DNA of 64,000 bases from Erodium maritimum (lineage: Eukaryota > Streptophyta > Magnoliopsida > Geraniales > Geraniaceae), in NCBI GenBank assembly GCA_963921825.1, contig OY997594.1:12901001-12965000 (forward strand). Direction: 5' to 3'. The position numbers were made by a program, and so were the translations under genes. The first letter of the stretch is position 1; each line of letters begins with the position of its first letter. The notes below the pieces were generated by a model. It worked only from the letters and a program-made list of their open reading frames with translations, had not been told where the DNA came from and made no database searches. Shown in pieces: positions 47,840-60,247 of this stretch.

Positions 47840-50800
47840 ATGCTCGTCCTCAGAGCCCGATCCGTTCCCATTTCTGTGAAATGCCCAACCATCAGAAGCT
47901 GCAGAGCTTCTGCAACTACGTTCCCGACGTTTCTACCGGCACAAGTGGAGCAAATCAAAGACGAATTTGCTCGAAAGCTAGCCGCTAGAATTGAGAGACT
48001 TCCCGTACAGGTAACCCTCAATTCCCTTCTCTTCAAATTTCACTATCCGTCATCAATTTGGATTGCTTGAGCACATTTTCTTTTTCACGCAGTAGGTTTC
48101 GTTGGTAGATTATCGTTGATTGTACTGCTATTATCCTTAATTGAAGCTCTGATTACACATTCAGGGATAACTTGTGGTTTCTGATAGTGCAGATTAGCTC
48201 TGTAGATAATGGAATCATGAGTAGTTGTGTGAAGCCACTAGTGGTACGAAGTGAGGCCAATCCAGTGGTTCTCCTCCACGGTTTCGACAGGTGATTATCT
48301 CACTGGAACTTCAATGCTAATTCGTCGACCTTTTACTGGGTTCTCTTATGTGCGCTTAGATTTCATTACATCTTAATATTCAGTTCCTGTTTAGAATGGA
48401 GATACACATATCCGCTGCTAGAGGAGGCAGGTTTTGAGACCTGGGCTTTTGATGTTCTTGGTTGGGGCTTCTCTGATTTGGGTAAGTTATTACATGCCTT
48501 AATTAGCTTTTTATTTTATTTTTTATTATTTGTTCTCCGATGAACTTGGAATTAGCCTAACCAATTGATTGGGAAAATGGCCAAGTTGTTGGATGAACTT
48601 GGAATTAGCTTATTTATTATTATGTGTTCTTGGATGAACTTGGAATAAAATTACTTTGCTTCTCTTAATTTGTTTTTTGTGGTTGTTTCATGTGCTAGCT
48701 AGACTTCCTCCATGTGATGTGATGTCTAAGCGTAATCACTTCTACAAGGTACTCATTACTTATTACTCCTGCGGCTCTGGATTTCCTGTCATTCCCAATC
48801 AAGTAGTTTCTTGGAGTATATAAGCAAAATGATGAAACAATTTATTCCTGCCTCTAATATTTATCCTATTTGGCCCAATATGTTAATTATGACTTGCGTT
48901 TCATGTCGACCACAGTTTTGGAAGTCCTACATCAAAAGGCCAATGATACTGGTTGGGCCTAGCCTTGGTGCTGCCATTGCAATTGATTTTGCCATCAATC
49001 ATCCTGAAGCTGTGAGCATCTCTTGGTGATTGAACTTTTTTTTAGGATTGAACTTGTGAACATGCATCTTAAGCTCAAGTACTCTATTTGGACTTTTTTT
49101 GGGTTTTTACTAAAGATGTTTTCAGGTTGAAAAGCTGGTTTTGATTGATGCAAGTGTATATGCAGAAGGCACAGGAAACCTAGCAAAGTTACCTAAAGCA
49201 GTTGCCTACGCAGGGGTGAGTTTCTGACTAAATTAGATATTGTTAAACTGTTAGTCATCTGGATTAATGAAATGTAACTTTTTATACTTAGCTGTTGTTT
49301 TTATCTTTAACTTCACATGCAATGTTCAGCTCTTAATTTATCTATTCTTGTGATCCAACTAATCCATCCTAACTTTCTGTGGATATTTTTTACGAACATA
49401 TTATTCCTTAGAAATGTTGGATTCTAAATATTGATGGTTTGTGAATGATTATAGTAGTAAAAGATGCCTGAAATGACATAATTTTCCATCCTTGCCATGC
49501 ATGTATTTAAGTTATACTGTATATGGCTTATAATCTTCTGAACTCCTTAACTTTAGATACATCATAATTCCTTGGTGCAAATTAAACACACTTCTCAACT
49601 AAATTACAATTAGCATACTTCAGGGACTAATTAGGACATTTTCCAACCAAAATTACCCATCTCAGTTCCTCTTTTCCTAAACAGTGTTGGAAAATGAAGG
49701 TAATTAAATATGTTAAACCTTTTCAATATGATCTATTCATCATCCTCCGAAGAAAATGACCATCCCTATTTGATAAGAGAATATACATTGTGTTAAGAAC
49801 ATGCTCTAAGTTGGTACAACTTTATACACCTTTGTGACATTTCGGTCCGGCTGTCCAGGCCCGCCAAAGGTGGGTAATATTTTTCATTCTACAGTCAAAA
49901 TTGTGTATGATGTTTAGGTTTCACATGTCCTAGGTGTGTTAACTCATCTTTATTTATTTATATTTCATCGTAAGTATTGAATCAAAAAGCTCTTTTGGTC
50001 AGGTATCTATATTGAAAAGCACTCCACTGCGTTACTATGCTACTAATCTGACTTTCAACGGTTTACCACTTGAAACCTGCTTGGACTGGACTAATGTGAG
50101 CATTACTGGCCATAGCTAATACTGACGGAAATTAAATCAGTGTTGATATTTTTTTCTTTATGCCATTATTCAAACCATTAGGATGTTGCACAGGAAACTG
50201 AACTTTGTTGTTTTCCTATTCTATTATTTCTCAGGTGGGACGATTGCATTGCCTATTGCCTTGGTGGGAGGATGCAACTGTGAATTTCATGATTAGTGGG
50301 GGATACAATGTTGGTGCCCAGATAAAAGAGGTGTGTGATAAAGTATTCTAATCATTGCACTGAAATAATATTACAACTACAAGTCTCTTAATTATGAAAA
50401 AGGGATTTTGCATATCCCACAACTTCATGCCCAATTTGAAATATGACCGTTTCATGATCCCGTTCTTTATTTTTTGTTTAATTTTCTTTTTCTTTTGTGA
50501 TTGTTATATTTATTTTGCACAGAAAGAAATCTGTTTGGATTGTTGGGTAAAATTATATGTACAAGAGTGGAATATTTGCATAGCATAGTCAATTCCTTTT
50601 GTTACCATCTGTATCAATCATTCAGCTACCTCTACCTCCCTTCCTGATCTGATTTTTTTTCTTCTGTATAAATATGGGATGGAAATTAGCTTGATAATAT
50701 TCTCATGTCGATTTTCCATGGTGGTTTTTATCTACATGGTACAATATGTGGTAATGATGGTTGTGTATGTATCAACTTATTCTAGAAACCTTGATAAAAA

Positions 50801-51517
50801 AAAGAAGTGAAACTGGTTTATTCTAATACCTTTTGAGTGTTCCCGGCATCCTAGGATGAATAGTCCATCACAAAAGAAGGCATTCAAAGTGGAAAGGGGT
50901 AGAATACTTAGTTTCTGATATGTCATGATAGCAGATTGAATGCAATGACATTAAGATGAATACAGATTTAACAACAGTAATACTCCAGTATGATTTAAAG
51001 CAAAAAATTCTAAGCATCATATTGGTATTTTTCTTTCAAAGCCTAACTTCATTTCAAGATATGCAATGTATTGATTTCATAATTTCCTCCAGGTAAAGCA
51101 GAAGACACTTATCATTTGGGGGGAGGATGATCAGATTATTAGCAACAAGCTTGCATATGTGAGTACTTGTGATGTGGCTTTATGTGTATAAGCATGACTG
51201 TATAATACAGAAAAAGAAAATATCATATGATTGTATGAGTTGCAAACATGTTGGAAGTACACATTAAAGTTCCCAATTATATTTTAATTCAGCTGATTTG
51301 GCTCAAGATGAGTTTCATTTCCCCTCATGAGTAGCTGACTTGTGTGGGGACTTTTATGATGCAGAGACTGCACTCTGAGCTGCCAAATGCAATGTTGCGC
51401 CTGGTGCCTGAATGTGGCCACCTTCCTCATGTGGAAAAGCCAAGTTCTGCTGCCAAACTGATAGTGGAATTTGTTCGTGAAGATTGCTATAAACAGCCTC
51501 AGCTTGCTTCCCGGTAG
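47840..51517 (+). CDS. alpha/beta-hydrolase fold protein, probably plastid
   Basis: Ten exons, all GT-AG: 47840-48010, 48193-48290, 48384-48481, 48699-48748, 48916-49011, 49126-49215, 50003-50095, 50235-50330, 51093-51158 and 51365-51517, giving 336 aa. The first 45 residues (MLVLRARSVPISVKCPTIRS and on) are Arg/Ser-rich without acids and look like a transit peptide. The core shows oxyanion-loop VVLLHGFDSS, nucleophile elbow GPSLG with Ser155, acid WGEDDQ (Asp276 or Asp277) and His305 in ECGHLPHVEKP, a complete catalytic triad. It resembles epoxide-hydrolase/MhpC-type enzymes, but substrate cannot be read from the sequence. It is divergently arranged with the erlin gene. Confidence 0.93.
50725..50830. 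repeat. dispersed repeat copy A (hydrolase intron)
   Basis: The segment around 'catggtacaatatgtggtaatgatg' through 'gaaaccttgataaa' to 'gtgaaactggttta' matches 54135-54225 with scattered differences. It is non-coding and lies in the 760-bp intron between exons 8 and 9 of the hydrolase gene. Confidence 0.65.
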
Positions 51518-52580
51518 CTGAAATCTACTCTCTTCACTACTTGGGTTGTGTCTAGCATAGTTAATCCTTGCCTCATTGGTTTGGCTAGGCTTTGCATCAT
51601 GTTTAATTGCCTAGTTGATAATCCTCCCACTGCATAGCCGTTTGATTTGTCCGATTATGAAACGATAAGCTGTCCATGCATCACATGATCTCTTGTTGCT
51701 TTTGTTTGTTCGAGCGACCACATAGATTGCATGATCATTCACAATCACACAATGTATATAGTTTAGCTAAACAAATCTGTGATCATTTGGTTTTGGTATG
51801 CGAGGAAAGCAAATGTATTATTAGAAAAACTTGATTGATTGAACTCCATTGCATTTTAACATTGAAATTAGCTTTTGATCAGTGAAACATGGATACCAAT
51901 ATTACATTACATGTGGGAATGCAAAATTAGATTACCGTTGGCTTCGTTGTTCATGTCTGTCCATGTGGATGTACATGAGTCATAATATTGTCTTTATAGG
52001 TCTGTCCATTATGCGTGAAAATATCTACATGAACCCATTATTAGCAAACATAATAATCCTAGAAAGAATCAAAATTAAGTGTTTTTCTTAGACATTGTTC
52101 AGAGGAGGAACATGGGCACAGTTAAAGACAAAAACCATTTTGTCTACACCTCTGTTCTATTTTCTTCCCCCCTCTGTCCTTTTTCTGTACACTGGTGGAA
52201 AGCCGCAGAAAGAAATTAAAGGTAAAACGATGACATAACTAAAGTAGCAAATTTCCCATTAAAATTATAAATTAAATAAATAAAAACAGAAAACACTAGT
52301 GACTAGTGACTACCTCTCTCTTCTCTACATAGTAGATGTACGGAACGTTGATAATTAAAAGGAGTGCTACTGCTAACCCAGCCGACACTAGTTCTATTCC
52401 CAGCTTTTTCACATTGAAAAATAAAGTAAAAAAACGAAGAAAAAAAAAACCATAGTGGGATTTTACTGTAGATGATCATGATTCATTCCCTTTACATCCG
52501 ACCAATAAGAAATCGACATGCCTTCCTCTGCTGGCAAAATCTCATCCACACATCAAACCACACCGACCCATCTCCACCCT
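51518..52580. other. 3'-UTR and intergenic sequence
   Basis: Contains the hydrolase 3'-UTR and then AT-rich spacer. From about 52250 on, the sequence is homologous to about 55895-56184 (same order of short blocks, for example CTGGCAAAATCTCATCCACA). It is therefore the 3' flank shared by the two duplicated X8 genes. Confidence 0.6.
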
Positions 52581-53524
52581 TCAGCCCCAAAGCAACGCCA
52601 GGCCCACCGACAGAGCCACGGCGAAGAACAAGTTGCCGGTGGCGTGGATAGCCACTCCTTCACTTGAGTCATACCCACTTCCTGTCGGACCCAAACCTCC
52701 CGCTGGAGTGTTGAACACTGAGGGTGTTGTTGTGCCTGTCGTCGTCCCCGTGGTGGTGCCTGTCGGAGTTGTTCCGGTGGTGGTGCCGGTTGGGGTTGTT
52801 CCGGTGGTGGTGCCGGTCGGAGTAGTGCTCGTGCTGCAACACCACAAGAGATGTCAAAATCAACACGAGAACTTCAACGAGGGTGAGAACAGAGCAAGGG
52901 GGAGAAAACACAAACCTGGCACTTGAGGGGAAGACACAGGTGGAGGAAGCTTGCTCTGCGAATCAGACCACAACACAAGAAAGAAAGAAAGAAAGAAAAT
53001 CAGTACAGGCCAAATGTGTGGTCGGGGAAGTTTAAGGTTGTTTGAGAGGGAAAATGGGGACTTACGAGGAGCAGTGGTGCTGGGTGAAGCGGCGCCGGCG
53101 AAGTCACAGGTTCCGGTGGCTTGTCCCTTCTTTTGGAAAAAGCTGTTGACGGCGTAGTTGCAGTGGTCCTTGACGGTGTTGGGGTTGTAGCAACCTCCCT
53201 TCTGAGCGATGGGGTTGCAGTCAGCTCCGGCTCCACAAGCATAGTCTATCGCCTTCTGCAGAACACTGTCACTCAACCCATCTTTACATAGGCAGTAAGT
53301 AGCACCTGCTCAAACCAGTACCAGTTACACACTAAGAGTGTTGAATAATCAAAAAAACCCAAAAAGATTGTACAATCTAGACCATAATCATGCCCAAGTT
53401 CAGATTTTTATTTCAAGATTTAGCATCTGGGTTTAGGACAAGAGAGGTGAAAGTAAAGGAGGAGCTTACTTGAATGGCCAGCCAAGGCCAAGAACATCAC
53501 AAAATAAGCTACTAGAACAGCCAT
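52581..53524 (-). CDS. PDCB: plasmodesmata callose-binding (X8, GPI-anchored) protein, copy 1
   Basis: Four exons, GT-AG: 53524-53470, 53305-53066, 52955-52916 and 52833-52581, giving 195 aa. A signal peptide (MAVLVAYFVMFLALAGHSS) is followed by an X8 domain with the regular Cys pattern (YCLCKDG, DYACGAGADC, GGCYNPN, HCNYAVNSFFQ, GTCDF). A 13-residue exon (QASSTCVFPSSA) follows, then a Thr/Gly/Pro repeat (PTGTTTGT units) and a C-terminal hydrophobic tail after a small-residue region, as for GPI anchoring. PDCB proteins bind callose at plasmodesmal necks and affect cell-to-cell movement. This is one of two tandem copies; the other is at 56185-57133. Confidence 0.94.
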
Positions 53525-54129
53525 TGATTGCTGCAAGGTTGCGGGGAGTGGAAGATCTGTGAAGCTAGAAAGAAACAGGCCTTGATGAGAATTTGGTGAA
53601 GAACTTGAGAGAGATAGTTGGGTGGGTCTGAATCTGATGGAAGCCTTTTATGGTTGGCAAGTTTAGGAGTAAACTCACTATTTATGGATTAATTTAATTT
53701 AACAATGGTGGAGAGTGTGATTGGGAAGAGAGAAACTAACCTTAACAAAAGTATTTTTCGGTGATGTGTATTGACAGTTCAGTCAGTGTTTCAAACGGTC
53801 CTAAACTCATTCGTTGGGTTAGAATTTAACCCAACATGGGTTTGGGTGTATGGTCGGTAGTCCTACAAATGTAGGTTTCTGTGGCATATAGTATGTCCTT
53901 GGCCCTGTGCTGTCAGTTGGACTTTGTACTGATTAGTGTCATTAGTTAGTCGATATTGATTCTAACATAAAATAGAAAATAATTACGGAAGTAACATTAC
54001 GATATTAGTGTCATAACCACACGAACCATGCTTATCTGACAAAAATATACAGCATGGTGTAAGATATTAAGAGCGTGCACACATGTCCGAAAATGCTTGT
54101 TAGGTTAACTTTTTCTTTCGTAACAGTGT

Positions 54130-54230
54130 TTTTTTTTTATCCATATGGTATAATCTGTGGTAATGATGCTGTTCACGTATTAATTTCTCCAGGAACCTTG
54201 ATGAAAGTGAAACTTGTTTAGTACTATCCT
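54130..54230. repeat. dispersed repeat copy B
   Basis: Reads 'catatggtataatctgtggtaatgatg' through 'ggaaccttgatgaaa' to 'gtgaaacttgttta', matching the hydrolase intron segment at 50725-50830. The left side contains a run of T. Confidence 0.65.
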
Positions 54231-54439
54231 TTATTTATCGGTAAGAATAACGATTTTATTGAAGGGTCGGAGCAAAGATTGGACAAGACCAGACTACAAG
54301 TCAAAGATTGATACAATAAAATAAAAGTGAACACTCGGGGCATAACTTTAATCAAGATATGGTTGAGGCTTTGCTGTTCAAAAAAGAGCTTGGAGACAAC
54401 TTGTATATTTGAATAAATTAAAAAGTCTGAGAGACTCAA

Positions 54440-55650
54440 GCTTAGGATTTGTGGATGTCGTCGATGATCGCCCTATGTTTTTTATCGTTAAACAGAGTCG
54501 TCTGAGGTAAACCTGGGCTTTCCTCAACTCCTACTTGCAACCACACGTCTATGTAGATATCTATCGACGTCGGAAGTTATAGAGGGGATCGCGTCTTCGT
54601 CTCTGTGTGATCGAGTCTCCGCTCTCGTCGTGTTGTCAAAGGCTGGTATCGATGAGTGTTCTTAAGCTCACCGCTTGTTTGTTTAGTCGATCACTTTTGT
54701 GTTGTGTTGTTTGGGTTTTTTGGGTGAATTTTGCTGTCATTGTCGATTACTTTGCGTTTTTGTGTGATCAGTGGTTGCATTATGATCGTGGCTATGGCGT
54801 AGAATTTTCGGGGATTAAGCTCGGATGGGAATATACATCAACTCCAAGACGTTGTCCGAAGTTTTAAGTCGGATATTTTGTTTTTGTCGGAAACGTACCA
54901 TTCAGATAAGAGACATTCCCGTTCTCGACTAACATTACCGCGTCGTAACTTGGGATTCCATGGGGGAACAGATTGTCTGGCGGAGGGTAGGAAAAGGGGT
55001 CATATGCTGTTATGGTTGGATAGTTGTGGGGTCGACATAATTGACTCGGCACAAACCCACTTTGATATACACATTTTCTTTTGTTAGGATTTACCTATTC
55101 GCTTTACAAGTATCTATGGTGAACCGGCCAAGGAATATAGGGATCGTACGTGGGACTTATTGAGGCGGCTGAAAATGACCAGTCCTCTAAGAGATTGGGT
55201 CATGTTAGGATACTTTAATGGCATCCTCCATCCATACGAGAAGAAGGGAGGATGACCATACCCCATTCATCTGATTCAGAGTTTCCGACATGTTTTGACG
55301 GACTGCCGCTGAAAGGTTACCAGTTTATATGGACGAAGGGAACATACCTTGCTACTCGTTCATAAGTCAGATTGGATCAAGGCCTCATGCCCCGTCCCTT
55401 CGATATCGTTTTTCACAGGCTAGTTTGAGGAATGTGGGGTATACTACATCCGCCCACATGCCATTGGTATTACACCTCACGCCGGATAAGCAGTATCAAG
55501 TGGACATACAATTTCGTTTTGAGAACGGATGGATTGAAAAACCGGAATGTAGCAGACTGATACAACAAAAATGAGCCCAACCCGCAGATAGGCACATCAA
55601 AGAGAATATTTTGGAGATGGGTCGCTCTCTGGATATTTGGGGTCAGGCTA
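54440..55650 (+). mobile_element. LINE (L1-type) endonuclease remnant
   Basis: In shifting frames the + strand reads NIHQLQDVVRSFKSDILFLSETY (split by a frame choice near 54830-54905), then LLWLDSCGVDIIDSAQTHFD and RFTSIYGEPAKEYRDRTW, then WVMLGYFNGILHP and RFENGWIEKPECSRL. These are in the order of the apurinic-type endonuclease domain of plant LINE ORF2. In-frame stops and frameshifts break it, and no reverse transcriptase motif follows. It sits exactly between the two tandem X8 genes. Confidence 0.7.
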
Positions 55651-56184
55651 TTTTCCGAGATACCATTCGGAAATACCAGAATTTGTTGACGGAACTGTGT
55701 TGCGGCGGTGGGAGTGGAATTGTAGCATCACACCCCAATCGTCTGCCGACTTCCGTTTCGTTTCTCATTCTTCACATGTGTGTCGTTTTTCACTGGACCA
55801 CTATTAAAGTGTTGCAGCCAGAAATACAAAGATACAATAATATCATAAAACTACACGACATCCACACAACGGAACGGAACTCCCAAATTTGAGTGAATTA
55901 TAAATTAAATATACGAAACACTAGCTCTATTTCTCTTCTCTACATGTAGAGAGGGACACAATTAAAGGAGTTGAGTACTACTCCTCTCCTACCCCAGCCG
56001 ACACGAATACTATTCCAAGCCTTTTCATCACATTAAAGAGAAGAAATATGAAATTACGAAAAGGCCATAGTGGGATTCGATTATGATTCATTCCCTTCCC
56101 ACTCTCCATCGTCAACTCCAACCAATAACAAATCATCACACCTTGCTCCGCTGGCAAAATCTCATCCACACATCAAACCTCATC

Positions 56185-57133
56185 TCAGCCCCAGCGTAAC
56201 ATCAGGTCTGAGAGCCACACAGACAGAGCTACGGTGAAGAACAAGTTGCCGGTGGTGTAGAGAGCCACCCCATCACTGGAGTCAAACCCACTTCCGGTCG
56301 GACCCAAACTCGTTGGAGTGTTGAACACCGAGGGCGTTGTCGTCGTCCCCGTGGTAGTGCCGGTCGGGGTTGTTCCGTTGGTGGTGCCGCTCGGTGTAGT
56401 GCCTGTTGGGGTAGTGCTTGTACTGCAACGACACAAAAACACCACAACATCAAAACAAGAACCTTTGTAATGTTGATGAAAACAGAGCAAGTGGGACAAA
56501 CACAAACCTGGCACTTGAGGGATAGACACAGGTTGAAGAAGTTTGCTCTGTCAAATGTCAATCAAATCAAAATCAGAAGTAGATATAAAAGGTTGTTTCA
56601 GGGAGGCAATTAGATGGGGCTTACGAGGAGCAGTGGTGCTGGGTGAAGCGGCGCCGGCGAAGTCACAGGTTCCGGTGGCTTGTCCCTTCTTCTGGAAAAA
56701 ACTGTTGACGGCGTAGTTGCAGTGGTCCTTGACGGTGTTGGGGTTGTAGCAACCTCCATTCTGGGTGATCGGGGTGCAATCAGCCCCGGCTCCACAAGCA
56801 TAGTCTATCGCCTTCTGCAGAACACTGTCACTCAACCCATCTTTACATAGGCAGTAAGTAGCACCTGCGAACCCAAAAACAGAGAACCAAGACACCAATA
56901 CTGGTTCAAGATTGAGTTTTTAATAAAAAAGATGCAAACTTTGTACAATCTCCATGGACAATCTGGACCACAACCATACCCAAGTTGAGTTTGTTAGATG
57001 ATTATTTCAATAATTAGCATATGGGTTTGGGACAAGAGAGCAGAAAGTAAAGTAGCTAAGAGGCAAGGAGGAGGAGCTTACTTGAATGGCCAGCCAAGGC
57101 CAAGAACATCACAAATGAAACCAGAACAGCCAT
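56185..57133 (-). CDS. PDCB: plasmodesmata callose-binding (X8, GPI-anchored) protein, copy 2
   Basis: Four exons with the same phases as copy 1: 57133-57082, 56864-56625, 56547-56508 and 56422-56185, giving 189 aa. Signal peptide MAVLVSFVMFLALAGHSS. The X8 domain is nearly identical to copy 1: residues differ at only a few positions, such as DCTPITQNGG for DCNPIAQKGG. The Thr/Gly/Pro tail is shorter and interrupted (PTGTTPSGTTNGTTPTG), and the GPI-type C-terminus differs at the very end (WLSDLMLRWG). Homology continues into both flanks (about 55895-56184 and 57134-57590), so the duplication unit was about 1.7 kb. Confidence 0.94.
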
Positions 57134-57972
57134 GGTTTATTGATCCAATATTGAGTGGATTGAATATATGTGAAGCTAGAAACAAACAGGAGTTGATGAG
57201 AGTTTGGTGAAGCGCTTGAGAGAGAGTTGTGGGTGGGTTTAGATGAGAAGCTTTTTATGGTTGCCAAGTTTTGGAGCAAACTCACTATTAATTATTAAAT
57301 GGGTTAATGTAACAATGATGTTTTCGACAGTTCAGTTCAGTCGGTGTTTGGAACGGTACTAAACTCGTTCATCGGGTTAAAATTCAACCCAACATGGGCT
57401 TGGGTTCATGGTCGGTGGTCCAACAATGTATGATTTCGTAACATGTCATATAGTCCCTCTTTGTCTTTGGCGATGTGCTGTCACTTTGAGCTAATGCTGA
57501 TTAGTGTCATCATTGGTTGTAAATTGTAATACTAGTGGTAAACTAGGAACCTTTTATGGATTAAAATACGATATTAGTTCCATAACCATACAAAATATAC
57601 AGCGATTTTAAGAGGGTGTCAAGTTTTATATAGTTGCGAACCAAGCACATGCCCGAAATGCTTATTGTTGTTCTATTCTATACCGATTCATTTGGCAAAA
57701 AAGTGCTGCAAAATAATAAATAAAATAATAGGCGGATTTGGAATAATATAATAGCAAAGAACGACAACCGAGTTATTTTCTTACGTCTAAAAGGTCCCAA
57801 CACTTCAGCTGGGCTACCATATCTTCACTTCATGGGTCGGTCTGTTTCCAATGTTATGTATTTATGCTTTTTAATTTGAGTGATAAAATATGCTCACACT
57901 TTATTTTTGCTATCCTTTTCTTTTGATTCACTGAATTAGGGAATCAAAATTGGCATACTAATTTTGACAAAC

Positions 57973-60247
57973 TTTTTTTTTGAAACGGACTTCATTGAAA
58001 TTGCATTATTAGTTCAATCAAACCATATAAATAGGACGAAAAAACTCTAAGAATTAGAATAAATCGAGCATCTCGTAAGAAATCTAACAGTCTTAGATCC
58101 GTTGGAATAGTCTAATTTTCATCTTAGACAAAAATAAAAATCCTTTCATCATACTATGAACCGGGAATGTAAAATACTAGAAATAAACGAAATAACAAGC
58201 ATCCAATCAAAACAAATTAGGCAACAAAGGAAACAACAGAATCAACACGCTCCCCCAAGTCATGAGATGTAGAAACGGTCCCGGGTTGTGAGGGTAGGTT
58301 ATTAACCTTTTACCCCCAAGCCCCATGTAGACTCATGGCTCCTAGCGAGCCGCGCCTGGTCAAAGTCGTCCTCATCTTCATCGATGAACCGGTGTTGTGC
58401 AGGTGGGGGTCCCAATATCTCTAAGGCCCTTTTCAATTGGCTCGCGTGGCTATAGACATGGTCCGTCCTGTTCCTTACTTTATTCTTCGACATCTTCAAC
58501 CGCTTTGGACCCAGGCATCCCCCAAGCTCCCGATGTTTTTTCTGGTTCTCGACCCCAGCGGGAGTTTCCATCATCTGTTGGGGGCCCTCTAGAGAAGGCG
58601 ACATGGCTATATAGGGCTCCCACTGACATAGATGAGCTCCCCTCCTAGTGCCTCCCGATCGTTTGCCTGACTCAGGTTAGCAAGGTAACCGGTCTTCGCG
58701 ATCGCGCTTATCCCATATGACGATCCAGGATATGCCCCCTAAAAAAATTGAGGTGTTCCTTTGGAACCCTCCTTAGCCAAGTCATCAGTCTTCGGTACTC
58801 CCTCCCTAGCACCAGGTAATGTAGGGAAGCCTAGAGGAGGGGGAAGAAGTTGTCTTCGTTCTACCCTGTTTGTTCCCTCGGACCTTAGGGTAAGAATGTA
58901 AATAGGTCTTCCACTCGAGGCATCAGACGAAGATTTGGTGCCCCCATTGTATTCGAAGTAGTCTATCCGTATCCACTCCCATTTGGACCTGGAGAGGATC
59001 ATCAAGCCTGACCTCCACCTAACCAACTCCCGGGATATGGGCCTGACATGCATGAATGCGGTTGGTAAGGTGCCCGCAACGGACATAAAATCCTGGGAGC
59101 CACTCGTATTGCAGTCCAACAATGATAGGCTCCCGATGTCCAGGGAATTGTATCCGGATCCTTCGTCAGAGCGGTCTGTCCACATCCAAACTGACAAGGA
59201 ACCAGAGGAAATCATCCCATGGTTGCAGGGTGGGTATGGGAGCAGTAACCACCTCGGTGCCCAAGGAGTTAGCCAAGAGGGATCGAATAAGGTCAATCCG
59301 GGCATCCGCCGAGACGTTGTACGCCCTGACTACGATCTCCATGAACCGGAATGGAACGACGTTTGCTTGCATGCATGGAACGAGAGGGACCAGGAGTAGA
59401 GAGTATCCACTCCTTTTGTTGGATCCGATTGAGAGTAGTCACAAACGGGAAGATGAACGACACGACGTCCTTGGAGAGGATGTACACCTCCATACTGTTC
59501 ACTTGCCAGCGATGGAGCATGACGCCACATAAGATCTTTGGGTTGCAACTAACGCCGGGGACGATCCTCCCTTCCAACAGCGACAAACGGTACCGGCCAT
59601 CGGAGATGGCAAGAATATCCTCGCTCGGGACTACGATCACGGCGTTGTATTCTAGGTCATCCTCTAACGATACCTCACAGAGTCAGTCCGAGATGACTTC
59701 CAAGAATCCTCTCGCTAGGGTAGCGGACGTGAGTGACTTTCCGGGTCTGAGATTCGCTCTCGGGAGCGTCGTCGAGGAACGGAGAAGTAGCCACGCCGCC
59801 GTCTTCTTCTCGCGGATATGTCTCTAGCTATGCATGTGGTGTCCGTTGGGACGGGTTGTAGGTCTCGAGGACGGCTGTAGAGCCGCCCGTGAAAAGCCCC
59901 ATCGAGACGCCAATAGCAGAGGGGACCCTACGTGCGTCGGCGAAGCCTGGCGGGACGGAGATCCACCACGCGATGGAGAAACCGGATGAGATCTGTGGCT
60001 GGTTGACCCAATATGGCGTAGAGGGGATTGGATTTGGAGCCCTACGTCAAGGCCTGCTACCGTACACGATGGAGAGCCAGAGTCTCTGATGGCGTCGACC
60101 GTGTGGGCTGAAGAGGAGGATGACAATCTGAAAATAACCATGGAGCTTTGCAAATGACAGTCGTTTGGAGAAGAGAGGGAGAACTCTACTTTCGGAGTCT
60201 ATGAGACTTTTGAGTGATAAGACTGTTAGATTTATTTCCTTCATCCC
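57973..60247 (-). mobile_element. ORF1-only LINE-derived element with target-site duplication
   Basis: It is flanked by AATTTTGACAAAC (57960-57972) and AATTTTAACAAAC (60248-60260), a 13-bp target-site duplication with one mismatch. On the minus strand the element runs from about 60247 to a tail CGTTTCAAAAAAAAA ending at 57973. The coding part is ORF1-like. A 59293-59640 frame reads IVVPSEDILAISDGRYRLSL, then LCGVMLHRWQV, the DUF4283-type segment seen also at 28696-29055. A downstream frame at 58302-58604 has GPKRLKMSKNK. Frameshifts separate the pieces, so ORF1 is no longer intact. There is no endonuclease or reverse transcriptase. Confidence 0.78.

Noticed and set aside
58739-59305. 188-codon - strand frame as a separate gene
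   Set aside because: It is part of the frame-shifted ORF1 of the LINE-derived element, inside its target-site duplications.
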